This document shows positions 1-11,500 of a stretch of 64,000 nucleotides of DNA, in pieces (positions within the stretch are counted from its first letter, which is position 1; each line of letters opens with the position of its first letter). A program made the translations under genes and the position numbers. The stretch covers positions 1,798,001 to 1,862,000 of the forward strand of contig CBDCDL010000002.1 of NCBI GenBank assembly GCA_965215345.1, in the 5' to 3' direction. The notes beneath the pieces are model-generated. The model was not told where the DNA came from, did no database searches, and saw only the letters and a list, made by a program, of their open reading frames with translations. The stretch is from CATQHW01 sp965215345. Its GTDB lineage: Bacteria > Spirochaetota > Spirochaetia > SZUA-6 > Bin103.

Positions 1-435
1 GAACCCGACGACGTCCTCGTACGGGCGGTCCACCGGCCAGGGCATGTCGGGGTCGGCGTCATCCCAACGAAAGGGGCGGTCGGCCTTGGCCGAGTCGCAC
101 GTCTCCGACGAGGGACAGGACAGGTAGAGGTTCTTCCAGTGGAGCGCGAGCCGGGGATCGAGGCTACGCGGGCGCCAGTGGTCGATGCGAGGCGTTGGGT
201 AGCCATCGGCGATCCGTCGTTCACAGTAGATGCACAGGGAGTGCTGTTCCCGGTACATCTCCCGCCGGAGCTTCTGCTTGTCGAGGCGATCGAACTCCGA
301 ACGCGCAAAGGAGCCCTGGTCGGCCACCCCTGGAAGCGCCTGCAGATAGGCGTTCTCGGCCTCGCGGAGGCTCGACTGCGCTTGGCCGTCCGGATAGACA
401 TCTCTCGGAGGCCAGGGTTTCGAGACGCCACGCAC
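1..435 (-). CDS. HNH endonuclease, Septu PtuB / TIGR02646 type (partial, runs off the left edge)
   Basis: About 145 residues are visible and the C-terminus lies beyond the window. The protein reads from a GTG at 435-433, one base after the stop of the upstream ATPase gene (TAA, 439-437). The Cys pair in CIYCERRI (residues 68 and 71), the IDHWRPRS motif (84-91) and a second Cys pair (107 and 113) make the zinc-bound HNH core of the TIGR02646/PtuB family. In Septu and retron-Eco78-type systems such nucleases pair with an AAA ATPase and cut nucleic acid during phage infection. Here the ATPase gene lies directly upstream on the same strand. The family call is well supported; the defence role is inferred from the pairing and from the helicase and methylase genes further upstream. 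Confidence 0.8.
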   Translation of the reverse strand, partial: MRGVSKPWPPRDVYPDGQAQSSLREAENAYLQALPGVADQGSFARSEFDRLDKQKLRREMYREQHSLCIYCERRIADGYPTPRIDHWRPRSLDPRLALHWKNLYLSCPSSETCDSAKADRPFRWDDADPDMPWPVDRPYEDVVGF

Positions 436-436
436 C

Positions 437-1683
437 TTACTCCTCCGGATCCATGAGCGCCTTGGCCCAGATCAAGGCAGGATCGAGGTCGCCCCAACGA
501 GCAAGCAGCTCCTGGTACCGTTTTGCGGCTTCTTCGCCTCGACCCTGGTCGATCAGGTCGTGCAGCTCCTGCAACGCGCGCGTACCCTCGGCATCGCGGT
601 CGTCGGTGTGCATGTGCTCGCGGAGGATCGCGTTCGTGTCCCTGCCCTCGACGAACACGGGGCCTTCCCGAAGCTTGCCGTCGACGAGCCGGCGCACCTG
701 CCGGTTCTCGGCGCTGCTCAGCACCTGGGGCGAGTGGGTAGTGACGACGAGTTGCAGTCTCGGGAACGTGCTGCGAAGGCCGGGAAGCGCCACGCGCTGC
801 CACCGTGGGTGGAGGTGGAGGTCGAGCTCGTCGATGAGCACCACTCCCTCCACCCGCGCGGGCGCGTCGGCGCCATCGAACTCGTTGAGCATGACCGCGC
901 GGCGGGCGATGTCGGCGACCAGCGCGATGAACACGTGGTAGCCGTCGGACAGCTCGGACCACGAGGCTACGTGTCCGTCGTCGAAGCGCATCTTCGGGCC
1001 TTGCTCCACCGGGTCGTACCAAGCGCTCGTGACGCGGGGCGTCGCTTGGACCGTTGCGTCCAACACGGCGGCGTGGAAGAACCGCTCCGGTTCTTCCTGC
1101 TGCCTCCGGACCACGTCTCCGAGGATCTCGTCCTGGAACCACTGGAGCAGCGGAGCCTCGTCGAGGTTCGGGTCGAGTGCGGAGTCGTAGGCTTCCCAGC
1201 GGTCCCCCGTAGGCTCGACCTTTCGCCGGCGGCCGCGGTGACGTGCGAGGCGATCGACGCCGTACCACGCGAACAATGGCCACCGATCGCCGGGCACTCG
1301 CACTCTCTCCAAGGCTTCGAGAATCGGCTGGTGCTGGTTCGTGGTGCGTCCGGACGCGGGCTGAGCTGCCGTCGACCACGTGACGGATTCCGATTCGCCC
1401 ACGGCGGCGGTCCACGCGAGCTTGCACGGACCGACCGGCTCGGGTCGCCCCTTCTCGTCGAGCGTGCGCATGGTGGGATCGCGCCTCACGTCGAGCTTCA
1501 GGGCTCTCGGCGCACCCCGTCTGGAACACGGCGAGGCCCATCGCGAGGGCCGTGAGCAACGCGGTCTTTCCGCCGCCGTTCTCGGCGAAGAGAACCGTAA
1601 TGTCTTCCTCGAACGAAAGCTTCAGATCTTCGAAGCATCGGTAGTTATTCGATGTGTATCTCGCGGAGCCGGAATTCGTTCAT
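437..1683 (-). pseudogene. AAA family ATPase (PtuA / COG3950-like), split by two frameshifts
   Basis: The start ATG (1683-1681) overlaps the stop of the methylase reading frame as ATGA. The first residues read MNEFRLREIHIE and then hit a stop. Dropping one T near 1645-1649 continues the frame as NYRCFEDLKLSFEED followed by a Walker A motif (AENGGGKT, about residues 33-40). A second shift between about 1505 and 1530 is needed to reach the long downstream frame (437-1489). That frame carries Walker B (VVLIDELDLHLHP) and the TTHSPQVL motif of SMC-like ATPases. Reconstructed length is about 415 residues, normal for this family. As sequenced, no single frame holds both Walker motifs. It is either a pseudogene or the reads contain two errors. 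Its role would be to control the HNH nuclease encoded next to it. Confidence 0.72.
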
Positions 1684-4600
1684 TTCGCCCGCCGCGGCGG
1701 TCCCAGTGGTGACTCGTAACGCAGCCCGTTCGCAGCAGACGTCGCCAGCCCATCGTAGGTCTCCAGCACCACGCGCTTGGTCCGGTACTCGCCGTGCTCG
1801 CGCTTTTCCGACCGCTCCAGGACCGGAAACGTGTCGAGGATGTAGGCGGTGTCATCCCGCGAGATACCGTACAGATGGAAAAAGGCGGCGTCGATCTCGC
1901 ATCGGAGTTGGAAGCGGCGATCGGGATCCCAGATGAAGGGGGGCCCGTCGTCACCGCAGTCCTCGGCGAATGGCTTCAGGTCCCACGCGGTATAGGTGAG
2001 CTCCAGGACACGCGGGAGGAGCCAGTCGCGAATCCGTGTCGATGGCGCCCAGGGGGCGGGAACTCGCGTAGGCCGTCCGGGCGGAGCGCAGGGAGCTGCC
2101 GCATGGTGAAGTATGTTCAAGTTGAAGTCCCCCGACCTTCTGTCTTGCGCAATAATCGAACGGAATGCTCGAGCAGATTGGCCTGGAGGCTGGCCACCAG
2201 TTGTCGGATGCAGGCGACGGAACTCATCAGCGGGAAACGTGTTGATTCGCGGCAGCTCCTTGCGGAGTGATACACGAAACGACGGTACGCACACTCGCTC
2301 GCGCAGTCGGTCACGTCGCGCCAGCCGAGCAGCCACGCGCGGTCCCAAACGCCGTCGAGCCGCGCTTCCACGTCCTCCTTCTGCGACCCAATAGAACGGA
2401 AGTGGCCCGTACTCCGGATCGGCGAGTTGCGCTGTCTGACGGGGCGTTAGCAGCCGATGAGGTCTCCTTGCCGGAGGGAGCTGCCCTCGAACGTGCCGCT
2501 CCGGTGGTTGTACTGATACGTCATCTTCGCCTCGTACAGAGGCAACATGACGTTTCCGTCCTTCTCGAACCGGTTGGCTTCCTGCTCTCCACCCTGCCGA
2601 CGCCAAGCTCGGCCCGCGTGCGGAACAGCCCGGAATCGTTGGCCATGTCAAACATGCTCAGGAATCTCAGCCCCCACGGGTTGCCGTCCGTATCACCCTC
2701 GCGCCAGAGCACGCCGGCGCGCCGGTAGATCGCGAGCGCGAGCGCCGCGTCGCGCTTCGTTCGAAAAATGGGGCAGGTTCCCGTGTTCGGGTTGATGGTC
2801 TCGATGTCGGCAGCGCTGAGGGTGAAGTGGCGTTCAGGATCGTCGACGTCCGAGATCGTCTGCCCCTGAAACAGGAAGTCGGCTGTCACGGATGGATCGC
2901 TCTCGCCGGATAGCGTCGTCAGCGCGAACCGCAGCATGTGGCCCTTGCCGGCCGTAAAGAAGCCCTCGTTCTCGAACTCCCACATCGACCGGAGAGCGCG
3001 CGACCTCATGATCGCCTGGAAGTAGTCCTTGGTCGTGTCGTCGGTCGCGATACCGCTCGGTACGATGAATCCAGCACGGCCAAGCGGACCCAGCACCCGG
3101 AGGTTGTGCTCGGAGAACAGCGCGTACGTGTTCACGTCGCCCTTTCCGCACAGCGGATAGCGCCCGGATCGGCGCGCGAAGTGGCTCTGCCCCTGCGCGA
3201 TGCGCGAAGCACCGGTCCACTCCTTCCAGAGAACGGGGTTCGTGACCGGAAGCGCAGCGATGAGCTTCTTGCGCTCGGCGGCGTTCCGCGCCTTCGCGAT
3301 CGACGGTTCGCGACTGGCGAAGAACTCCTGCTCCTGGAGCTTGACGCGCTCCCACGGCGGGTTGCCGAGCACGACGTCGAAGCCGCCGCGCGCGAAGACG
3401 TGCGGAAACGCCAGCTCATAGTGGAACAGACCGTATTCCCCGGCGATGCGCCGCGTGGTCTCGACCGGTAACGAGGATGGCGGCGGCTCCTGGTCGCGGA
3501 GCGCGAGCCACGCCGCCGTCGTAGGCGCGGCTTCGACCACCGGGCCGGGTTCGTGCTTGGGCCAGAGGAAGGCGGCGCACCACGCGTCGGCCACGAGCTT
3601 CTCGCGCTCGTAGGCGTGCGAGGCCAGGAGCGCCTGCCACTTGCGCTGCTTGTCCGCCAACGCGGTGGCGTCCGCGTCCGGCGCCTGCTCGACCGCGCGC
3701 ATCGCGTCGCGCACCGTATCCTCCTCGTTCCGCGGTTCGAACAGCAGGCTGCGCTGACCGGCGATCTCCTCCCGGTTACGCCGCTTGAGCGATCTGGTGA
3801 CCTTCTTGTCGTCTCCCTCCAGAGCCACCCACGCGGCATCCGGCACCTGTTCACCCATCAGCGCGCCGGTGGTACCGATCAGGGAGTTGCCGCACCGGAC
3901 GTGGCTCTCCAGGAAGGTGAGCGGCAGACCCGGATCGATCGACTCCATCCACAGGCCCACCTTGCACAGCTCGACGGCCAGCGGGTTCACGTCGACGCCG
4001 TAGATGCAACGCCGGACCACGTCGCGAAGCGCGCGCTGGTAGTCGTCCGGGGTGGGCGTGCCTGCCGACCGGATGCGCGCGACCTGATCGGCGAGCCGAC
4101 GCGCCGCCGCCAGCAGGAAGTGCCCCGAACCACAGGCGGGGTCGACGATCGTCAACTCCAGGAGCGCATCGACCGGACGGTCGGGATGAGCGTCGACCGT
4201 GCGCTTGACCACCGGATCGAGGGCGCTCGTCAGCAGGAGCTGCACGAGCTCGTCGGGCGTGTAGTAGCTGCCGGTCGTCTTCCGGGCGTGGCCGCGGCTC
4301 TCGTCGGCGCCCGCAAAGGAGAACGAACGTCCGGCCCGGGTGATCTCTGGAACCAGCTCCAGCAGACCCTCGTAGACGTAGCCGAGTTCGTCCGAACCCA
4401 TGTCGCGCCAGTTCACGCGCACCAGTCCCGAGGGCTCGCGCAGCCACGCCAGGTGGAACAGGGCGCCGAGGAACGCGCGGTTGTCGATCTTCGCCGCGTC
4501 CAGCTCCGGGCATTGCTCGGGTGCGAACAGGCCGGCGAGGGCCGGCAGCCCGAGACGCGGCTCGCCGGCGGCAAGCCCGCGGCAGACGATCTTGACCGCC

Positions 4601-5661
4601 TCCCACAGATCCCCGTGCCGATCGTGGGCGCTCCGGCGGACGGCGCGATCGCGCAACCGCCGGAGGGCGTAGCCATCGGCGTAGAGCCGGCGGGCCGAGG
4701 CGGAGGCGTCCTTCGGGTGCAGCAGGTCGCGTTCTTCGACCGTGAGCAGAAAGATGAGCCGATAGACCAGCCGCAGGAGCTGCCCGAAGTAGCGCTCGGT
4801 CGTCAACTCGCCGGCGTGCAGCGCGGCACGAAGCTTCGTGTTCGCGGCGTGCGCCAGGAACCCCTGCCCCAGCATCTCGAGCGCCTGCTGAAAGCCGGCG
4901 CTGAGCTTGTCGCGTGCCCGCGTCCCCTCCTGCCGCGCCTCCTCCCGCCACGCCTCCAGCGGGCAGGTCGCGGCCGGGGCGTCGGCGCGGCCGAAGCGCG
5001 ACTCGTGCGCGAGGAGCCAGAGCGCGGCGAAGTCGGGATACAGGTCCTCCGTGAAGATCCTGTTCAGGTCGGCCTCGATCCACGCCGGCCGCGTGAGACT
5101 CGCGTTGTCGCGCCCGATCCGCAGCGAGAGGCCGTCCGACGCGACGCCCCAGAGCGCCGCGTCGGAGGCGTTCAGCACTTCCTGCAGGAGCCCGAACGCG
5201 GTGCGGCGGCGGTCGTCGTCTCCCAGCTCAGGCAGGGGGGCGTCGAGACCGGCTCCCGCCGGCGCCACCACGACCGGCACGCGGTCACCGAGGGCGAAGA
5301 AGCGAACCGGATACACCCGGTCGCCGATGGTCCGCGGCGCCGTGCGGGCGAGGGACGCGAACCCGAGCGCGTCGCGGAGCAGTGTCTCCAGGAAGCGCTC
5401 CGCAAGCGCGCGCGCGTCGCCGCCCGAGGCGCGACCCGCTTCCAGGTCCTGAAAGCACGCCTGGGCGATGCGCCAGCCGCGCGCGATCTCGTCGCGGATC
5501 TCCAGGCCCTTCGGGATGCGGTAGTCGTCCGGCTCCTGGGCCGCGGCCCGGAGCTGAGCCACCGTGCCGAGCCAGTCGGCGGCGATGATGCCGCCCTCGA
5601 TCGCCAGGGCATCGAAGGCCAGCCGAGCCTCGCCCGGGCCGCTTCGACGGGACCCGGGCAC
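1680..5661 (-). pseudogene. Eco57I-type N6-adenine DNA methylase (DrmMI-like), frameshifted 3' end
   Basis: An intact frame covers 2521-5661 (1046 residues). It has the SAM-binding motif DPACGSGHF near residue 504 and the catalytic NPPW motif near 765, in the order of gamma-type Eco57I methylases. After FDMANDSGLFRT (about 2620) homology jumps between frames. NRFEKDGNVMLPLYEAKM is in a second frame, then PLPFYWVAE, then VEARLDGVWDRAWLLGWRD (2117-2371), then WLLPRVLELTYTAWDL through to the stop at 1680. At least four frame changes are needed to restore a protein of about 1300 residues. It starts 2 bp after the SNF2 gene ends, so the two are co-transcribed. Next to a DUF1998 helicase and an SNF2 helicase it fits the host-marking methylase of class 1 DISARM. 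The motif core is intact; the target-recognition end is broken or mis-sequenced. Confidence 0.75.
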
Positions 5662-5663
5662 GG

Positions 5664-8543
5664 TCAGTCCACCCGCGGCAGGAGCACGTACACGCCGATC
5701 ACGTCGGGACGCGGGAGCGCCTGCACGGTAGTGCTCCCGGTCGCCCGGCTGGCTTCGCGCACCCGCAGATGGTCGTCGAGCAGGACACCGGCGCGCGCCG
5801 CCGCGAAATCCTCCAGACGCGGCGCGTGCTCGCGGAGCAGGGCAAGCGCACGTGCGACCTCCCGCTCGCGCACGTGGCGCGGGGGATCACCGGCCGGAGC
5901 GTCGGCGAGCAGCGACAGGGCATCGGGCTCGGTGATCGGGTCTGCGGTCCCGGTACCGCTCCAGGCCAGCGCGGCCGCCTCCTCGACCATCAGCGGCGTC
6001 TGCGCACGCGCCAGGAGTTGGTGGCGTAGCCGCAGGAGCACGACCGTGCAGCGGGCACGCACTCCCTCCGATATCCAGCAGCCGACCCGGCCGAGCACCG
6101 AGGGGTCGGCGGCCACGGCGCCGTTCTCGTCGACCGAGAGCGTACGCGCGAGCAGCGTCTCGGCGAGCACCGCGATAAGCGGATGGCTGCGCTGGACGGG
6201 ACGACATCCCGGCGCCGACGGATAGGCGAAGTCCACCGCCACCGTACCGGTGATCGCTTCGGTCTCCAGACGCTCGCGCACCTCCGCCGGCAGCGGCGCC
6301 GTCGGCACCTTGAACGCCCGGCCCAGCGGTTCGAGCCCGGAACCGAGCCGGGCGAGCGCGCGACCAGCAAAGCGTTGCACGTCGTCGCGGCTGCCTACCG
6401 CGGCGAGACTCTTGCGCCACTCCGGCAGCACCTCGTCAGGCCTGATGCGCCGCTGGGCGAACACGGTCCGGTTCCTCCTGGCCTTCGCCGTCGTGTCCTC
6501 CCAGTGCCTCTCGAACAGTTCGAGCTGTCGCCCCTCGGCCGCCGCGGACCGCCCGCGCCGCCGCAGGAGCACGGCCTTGAGCAGCGCCTGGGAGAGCGAG
6601 TGACCCTCGTCCGGCACCGGCACGGGCACGCCGAGCTCCTCCCGAATGCGGGCGGCCTTGCGCAGGATGACCTGGAGCACCGCGCCGTCGATCGGGTTGT
6701 CGCCGTAGAGCAGCGTGGCGCGCACCGTTCCGCTCGGCTGGCCGAAGCGATCCACCCGGCCCTCGCGCTGCTCGTGGCGCGTGGGGTTCCACGACAGGTC
6801 GTAGTGCACGACGGCGTCGAAGGAATCCTGCAGGTTGACCCCCTCCGACAGGCAGTCGGTGGTGACCAGGACGCGGGCGCATTCGGTGGCGCCGATCAGC
6901 GCCACGCGCGCCTCCCGCTCCTCGGGCGGCATCTCGCCGGTCACGGCGCCGACGGCAACGCCGTTCAGGCTCTCGCGCAGGTGGCGGGCGACGTAGTGGG
7001 CGGTCGCGATGAAGCGGCAGAACACCACGACGTCGAACCCCTCCGCGACCAGCTCCGCGACGTGCAACGAGGCGGTCCTGAGCTTCGGATCGCCGCTCCG
7101 GCCCGCCAGGCTCTCCGCCTGCGCGATCAACCGCGCCAGCTCCGGGCTGTCGCCGCCGACCGGGGGCTCGACGTCGTCCGCGACCAGCGCGTCGGCCTCA
7201 CCGTCGAAGATGCGGTCGAGAAGATCCTCGCGGGTGTCGTCGCCCAGATCCTCTCCGGCGCGGGTGCGCAGGGCCAGCACGGCCGCGACCGGGCTCGACC
7301 CGGTGCAGCGCAGCAGCGCCAACGTTCCCCAGAAGTTCAGGCGTTGCCCCGCCTCGGAGTCTGTCGGATTTGCCGCGTCAGCGGGAAGGCCGACAGACTC
7401 CGAGGCGAAAGGTGGGGATGGGCCGAAAGCGGAGCCGCAGGCGACGGTTTCGGGGCGCTCGTTCCCGGCGCCGGTCTCCACGATCTCGGCGCAGTAGTCG
7501 AGGACGGCGTCGAAGAATGCCTCCCAAGCGCCGGTGAGCTGGTAGGTGAGTTCCCGCGTTTCGCGGCGCGGGAAGATGTCGCCGTCGTGCCACTCGGCGA
7601 TGTCGGGCCGCCGCCGCTGCACGAAGTGCCGCGCCAGACGGGTGCGGAGCCGGTCGCGCGCCGTACCCGTGGCTTCCGCCAGGCGCTCGAAGTCCGGCGC
7701 CAGCAGGCCGAGCAGCCGGTAGAACGCGGCGTCGTCGCCGCTGTGCGGCGTCGCCGTGAGCAGGACGAGGTGTCGCGACGCGCTGCCGGCCAGACCCTGC
7801 AGCAGTTCGCGCCGCTGGTGCCGACGCTGGCCGGCGGCGGCGCAGGTGTGCGCCTCGTCCACGATCACGAAGTCGGGACACGCCTGCAGGAAGTGGTCGC
7901 GCCGCTCGCGGGTCTTCACGTAGTCGAGGCTGACGACCGTGTGCGGGAACTCGGAGAAGATGCTGGCGCCCGGCGGAATGCCCCGCTCCAGGCGGCGCGT
8001 GCTCCGGGCGGTGACGGCGGCGGCGCGGAGGTGGAAGCGAACCTCCAGCTCGGTGACCCACTGGTCCACGAGGTGCGGCGGGCACAGGACGACGGTGCGC
8101 TCGACGTCGCCGCGGTCGAGCAGCTCGCGGGCGATCAGCAGCGCCTCGATCGTCTTGCCCACCCCGACGTCGTCGGCGATCAGCAGGCGCACCGGATCGA
8201 GCTTGAGCGCCATGAGCAGGGGCACGAGCTGGTAGGCGCGCGGCTCGACCGAGATCTGGCCGAAACTCCGAAACGGTCCGGCGCCCCGGCGCAGCGAGAG
8301 CAGCAAGGCGTCGCGCAGCAACAGGGCCGAGTCGTGCCCGCCGACCTGCTGCGCGCTCGGCAACGGGAACCGCGCCTCGCGCACCGGCTCCGCCTCCAGC
8401 GGCAGGTGGATCAGCGTCCGATCCTCCTCCGTTCCGGTCACCGGACGGACCTGCAAGGTGTCCGCCGAGCTTCCGGTGAGCACCACCCACTCCCGCCCGC
8501 GCGCGCTGACCAGGCTGCCGGGCGCGTGGACGGGGGCGCTCAC
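5664..8543 (-). CDS. SNF2-family DEAD/DEAH helicase (DrmD-like)
   Basis: The protein has 959 residues. Walker A is DDVGVGKT (residues 124-131), followed by VDEAH near 230, LTATPH (motif III), and in the C-terminal helicase lobe TTDCLSEGVNLQ and QREGRVDRFGQ (motif VI). This is the two-lobe ATPase of the RapA/SNF2 branch that moves along double-stranded DNA. The ATG (8543-8541) overlaps the TGA of the upstream helicase gene as ATGA, so the two are translationally coupled. The methylase gene begins 2 bp after it. In class 1 DISARM the DrmD protein is of this type and neighbours DrmMI. Residues about 380-398 are encoded by a perfect inverted repeat (7351-7406) that looks like an in-frame insertion. 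Confidence 0.88.
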   Translation of the reverse strand: MSAPVHAPGSLVSARGREWVVLTGSSADTLQVRPVTGTEEDRTLIHLPLEAEPVREARFPLPSAQQVGGHDSALLLRDALLLSLRRGAGPFRSFGQISVEPRAYQLVPLLMALKLDPVRLLIADDVGVGKTIEALLIARELLDRGDVERTVVLCPPHLVDQWVTELEVRFHLRAAAVTARSTRRLERGIPPGASIFSEFPHTVVSLDYVKTRERRDHFLQACPDFVIVDEAHTCAAAGQRRHQRRELLQGLAGSASRHLVLLTATPHSGDDAAFYRLLGLLAPDFERLAEATGTARDRLRTRLARHFVQRRRPDIAEWHDGDIFPRRETRELTYQLTGAWEAFFDAVLDYCAEIVETGAGNERPETVACGSAFGPSPPFASESVGLPADAANPTDSEAGQRLNFWGTLALLRCTGSSPVAAVLALRTRAGEDLGDDTREDLLDRIFDGEADALVADDVEPPVGGDSPELARLIAQAESLAGRSGDPKLRTASLHVAELVAEGFDVVVFCRFIATAHYVARHLRESLNGVAVGAVTGEMPPEEREARVALIGATECARVLVTTDCLSEGVNLQDSFDAVVHYDLSWNPTRHEQREGRVDRFGQPSGTVRATLLYGDNPIDGAVLQVILRKAARIREELGVPVPVPDEGHSLSQALLKAVLLRRRGRSAAAEGRQLELFERHWEDTTAKARRNRTVFAQRRIRPDEVLPEWRKSLAAVGSRDDVQRFAGRALARLGSGLEPLGRAFKVPTAPLPAEVRERLETEAITGTVAVDFAYPSAPGCRPVQRSHPLIAVLAETLLARTLSVDENGAVAADPSVLGRVGCWISEGVRARCTVVLLRLRHQLLARAQTPLMVEEAAALAWSGTGTADPITEPDALSLLADAPAGDPPRHVREREVARALALLREHAPRLEDFAAARAGVLLDDHLRVREASRATGSTTVQALPRPDVIGVYVLLPRVD
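7351..7406. repeat. perfect 17-bp inverted repeat inside the SNF2 gene
   Basis: The arms GCCTCGGAGTCTGTCGG (7351-7367) and its exact reverse complement (7390-7406) flank a 22-nt loop. The whole lies in frame within the helicase gene and encodes the stretch FASESVGLPADAANPTDSEA. This is a low-complexity segment just before the conserved RLNFWGTLALLR block. A related hairpin with the same TCTGTCG core occurs at 39230-39266, which suggests a dispersed palindromic element rather than chance. Confidence 0.7.
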
Positions 8544-11500
8544 GGCGCCTGCCCCAGGGCGGCAGCCAGCCGTGCGAAGGCAGCGTTCCAGCTCGTGGGA
8601 TCGTCGAATCGAACGACCTCGAAGCCGAGGTCATCCAGCGCCTGCAGGGCGGGACCGGCGGCGTCGCCGATGACCGCCGCCACGTAGTGCGTGCGCCAGA
8701 CGCAGCGCACGGAGCGGTCGCCGGCCGCCAGCGGCTTCGGATCCGGCGCCGGCATCCCGCGCCGCAACGCTTCGGCGAGCCACCGGCCTTCGCCCGCGTC
8801 TTCGCCGTCGACCGGTTGCGGCCCCTGCGACGGCTGGTCCGCGCCTACCACCGTGTGGGCGCGCGCCAGGCGCAGCAGGAGCGCGCGAGCGTCCTCGTCG
8901 CGGCGGTCGAGATTCTCGTGGTCCGGCTGGTTGTAGTACGACATCAGGCACCGGTAACAGGCCGCCACGCACGCCTCCCCGTGGTCGGAGAGGCCCGCCG
9001 CGGACTCCGGCAGGGGATCCTCACCGGCCGCGAGATGCATGATGCACAGCGCCGTTCGCCCCACCGCGGCGAGGCTGTTCTCCTGGCTCACCAGCCGCGT
9101 GAGCACGCCGGCGCCGCCTTCGGTGGCCTCGTAGAGCAGGAAGCCGTTGCGGACCTCGCGCGTGGGCATCGGTTCGGCGAGCATCTCCCCTTCTTCCAGT
9201 TGGAACACCGCCTCGATGCCGCGCAGGATCGCGTGCTGCACGGTGGCCATGGTGACTTCCGAAAGATCGTCGCCGGCGGGCTGAAACAGGAGCGCGTTCC
9301 TGCGGTCCTGAACGCTGGGCACGATCCACTGCCGTGGCGAGGCGGTGGGATCGAGTGGCTTCTCGTCCGTGTCGTCCTCGTTCTTGGCCCAGTACCCGGA
9401 CACCGGATCGATGCGGAAGCCGAGCACTTTCTTGTCGGCTCTCCGGCGCAGCCCCTTGTTGAGGCGCGTGATGGTCGCTCCGGCGCCGTACGCCAGGCGC
9501 ACGATCTCACCCTCCTCGTCGCGGGCCGTCGCGCGCCGCACGTCGATTTCCTGGTCGCGGATCGCCCACTCGAACGTCGTCTGCAGGTCGAAGCCCTGGC
9601 GCTGGCGCTCCTCGTCGTTGGCGGTGATCTGCTCGGCCGGCTGCGTGGCGACGTTCTCGATCCGGTACGTGTTGCCCACCACCTCGGCGCTGCCGAGCGA
9701 CGCTCCGCAGGAGTGGCACGTCGACCGATCGTCCCCGAAGTGGCCCGCCCCGCAGTCCGCGCAGACGCGCACCGCCGTGGTGGGCAGGTGCGCGTCCGCT
9801 GTGGCGGACTCCCGGTGACCGAGCGCCAGCAGCGCGCGCACCACCCGGTGGGCGCGGCCTTCGTGGTAGACGAGGCTGCGCGGACCGAACTCGGCGAGCG
9901 CGAGGAAGCGCGGGCGCTGCAGGTAGGTCTGCCGTCCGCGACCATCCCGGCCCGCCGGGACGTAGGCGAGCAGCGGCAGCCGGGGGAAGTTGTACCCGGG
10001 CAGGAAACCCTCGGTAGCGAGGTAGCGGTAGGTGTAGAAGTCGCTGGACAGCGCGCTGGTCCCACGCTGCAGCAGGGTGAGCTGGTCCACCGCCTGTGCG
10101 TGGCGGGTCTGCGCCGCCCGCTTCTCCCGGTAGGGGGTGGAGTAGTCGTCCATGGTCCGGCGCGCGGCGTCGCGCTGCTCCTCGGCGGCGGCAAAGAGGT
10201 CTCGCCAGCGATGGAACGCGCCGTCGAAGCGCTCGGCGGCCGACGCCGCGACGGTGTCCGCGTAGGCGTCCCGGCCCGGGTACCAGGGCGCGGTCTCGGG
10301 CGTGAGGTCGTCCGCGACCAGGTCGAGGACACGCCGAATCCGTTCGCCGGCGCGGTCGGCGACGCGGCTCTCCTGCAGTGCGGCCTGCAGGTCCGGGTCG
10401 AGGGGACGGCTGGCGTCTTCGAGGGCGAGCAGTTCCGCGATGCAGGGGTCGAGCGGCTGGTCGACGCACGAGAGCCAGACCGCCTGCAGATGGCTGTCGA
10501 GCAGGTCCCGGTTGGCGAGCTCCAGCACCGGGGCGCGCACCTCGCCGTGGACCATCTCCTTGGGGTCGTGGAAGAAGTGCTGGTCGTGCGGGCTCTGCGA
10601 AGAAGCGTACGTGATCACCAGGGCGGCCTGTCCGCTCCGGCCCGCCCGGCCGCCGCGCTGGGCGTAGTTGGCCGGCGTCGGCGGCACGTTGCGCAGGTGG
10701 ACGGCGTTGAGCGCCGCGATGTCGACGCCGAGTTCCATCGTCGGCGAGCAGAACAGCACCGGCAGGAACCGATTGGCCTCGCCGGCCTCGCGGAGCCGCT
10801 GCTCGTCAGCGGCAAGCTCATCGCGCTCCCGCTTGCCGAAGCGGAAGCGCTGCTCCCGGATCTCCCGGTTGTCGGGATCGACCTGGGCGGTGTGCTCGCG
10901 CGCCTCGAACCCGAACAGCGGATGCATCGGAGCGCGCAGCATCGTCGCAAGATTGTCGTACAGGTCGCGGAAGAAGGCGTTGTGGCGGGAATCGCCGCCG
11001 GGCGCCGACTCGTCGCCCGATCGGAACAGGACGCAGGCGTCGTTGAGCCGCCAGCCGGGCTGATCGAACGGCGTGCCTTCCTCCGACACCAGGCCGTGCG
11101 TCGCGGCTGCGCGGAGGAGATCCGCGACGAGCCGGTCGAACTCCTTCGACTTCAGGTCGCGGATGGATGCGTCTCCGCCCCAGAGCGTGGTCGAGCGCAG
11201 CGTCCGTCCGAGACCGCTTCGGGATCCGCCGCGCACGATCAGATCCGTGTCGCGGAGCGTGCTGGCCCGGCGCGTGGGCGCGACCACCATCAGCCAGCGC
11301 GCGCCTCGCGGATTCTCGTCATCGCGCAGCCCCCACGGCGCCCGGATGCGGCTGTGCGACTTCGCCACCAACTGCTCGATGACGGCGGCGTCGAGCACCT
11401 GGCTGCGGATCGCCATCCACTTCCGCATGTGGTCGAGCAGTTCGCGATAGACCTCGGTGCGGACCGCGTGGCCGGCCTGTTGCAGCAGGCGGTGCGAGTC

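Noticed and set aside
3553..6225. An 890-residue plus-strand open frame opposite the methylase and SNF2 genes
   Set aside because: High-GC antisense shadow. It has Arg/Pro-rich random composition and no domain, while the opposite strand has clear motifs.
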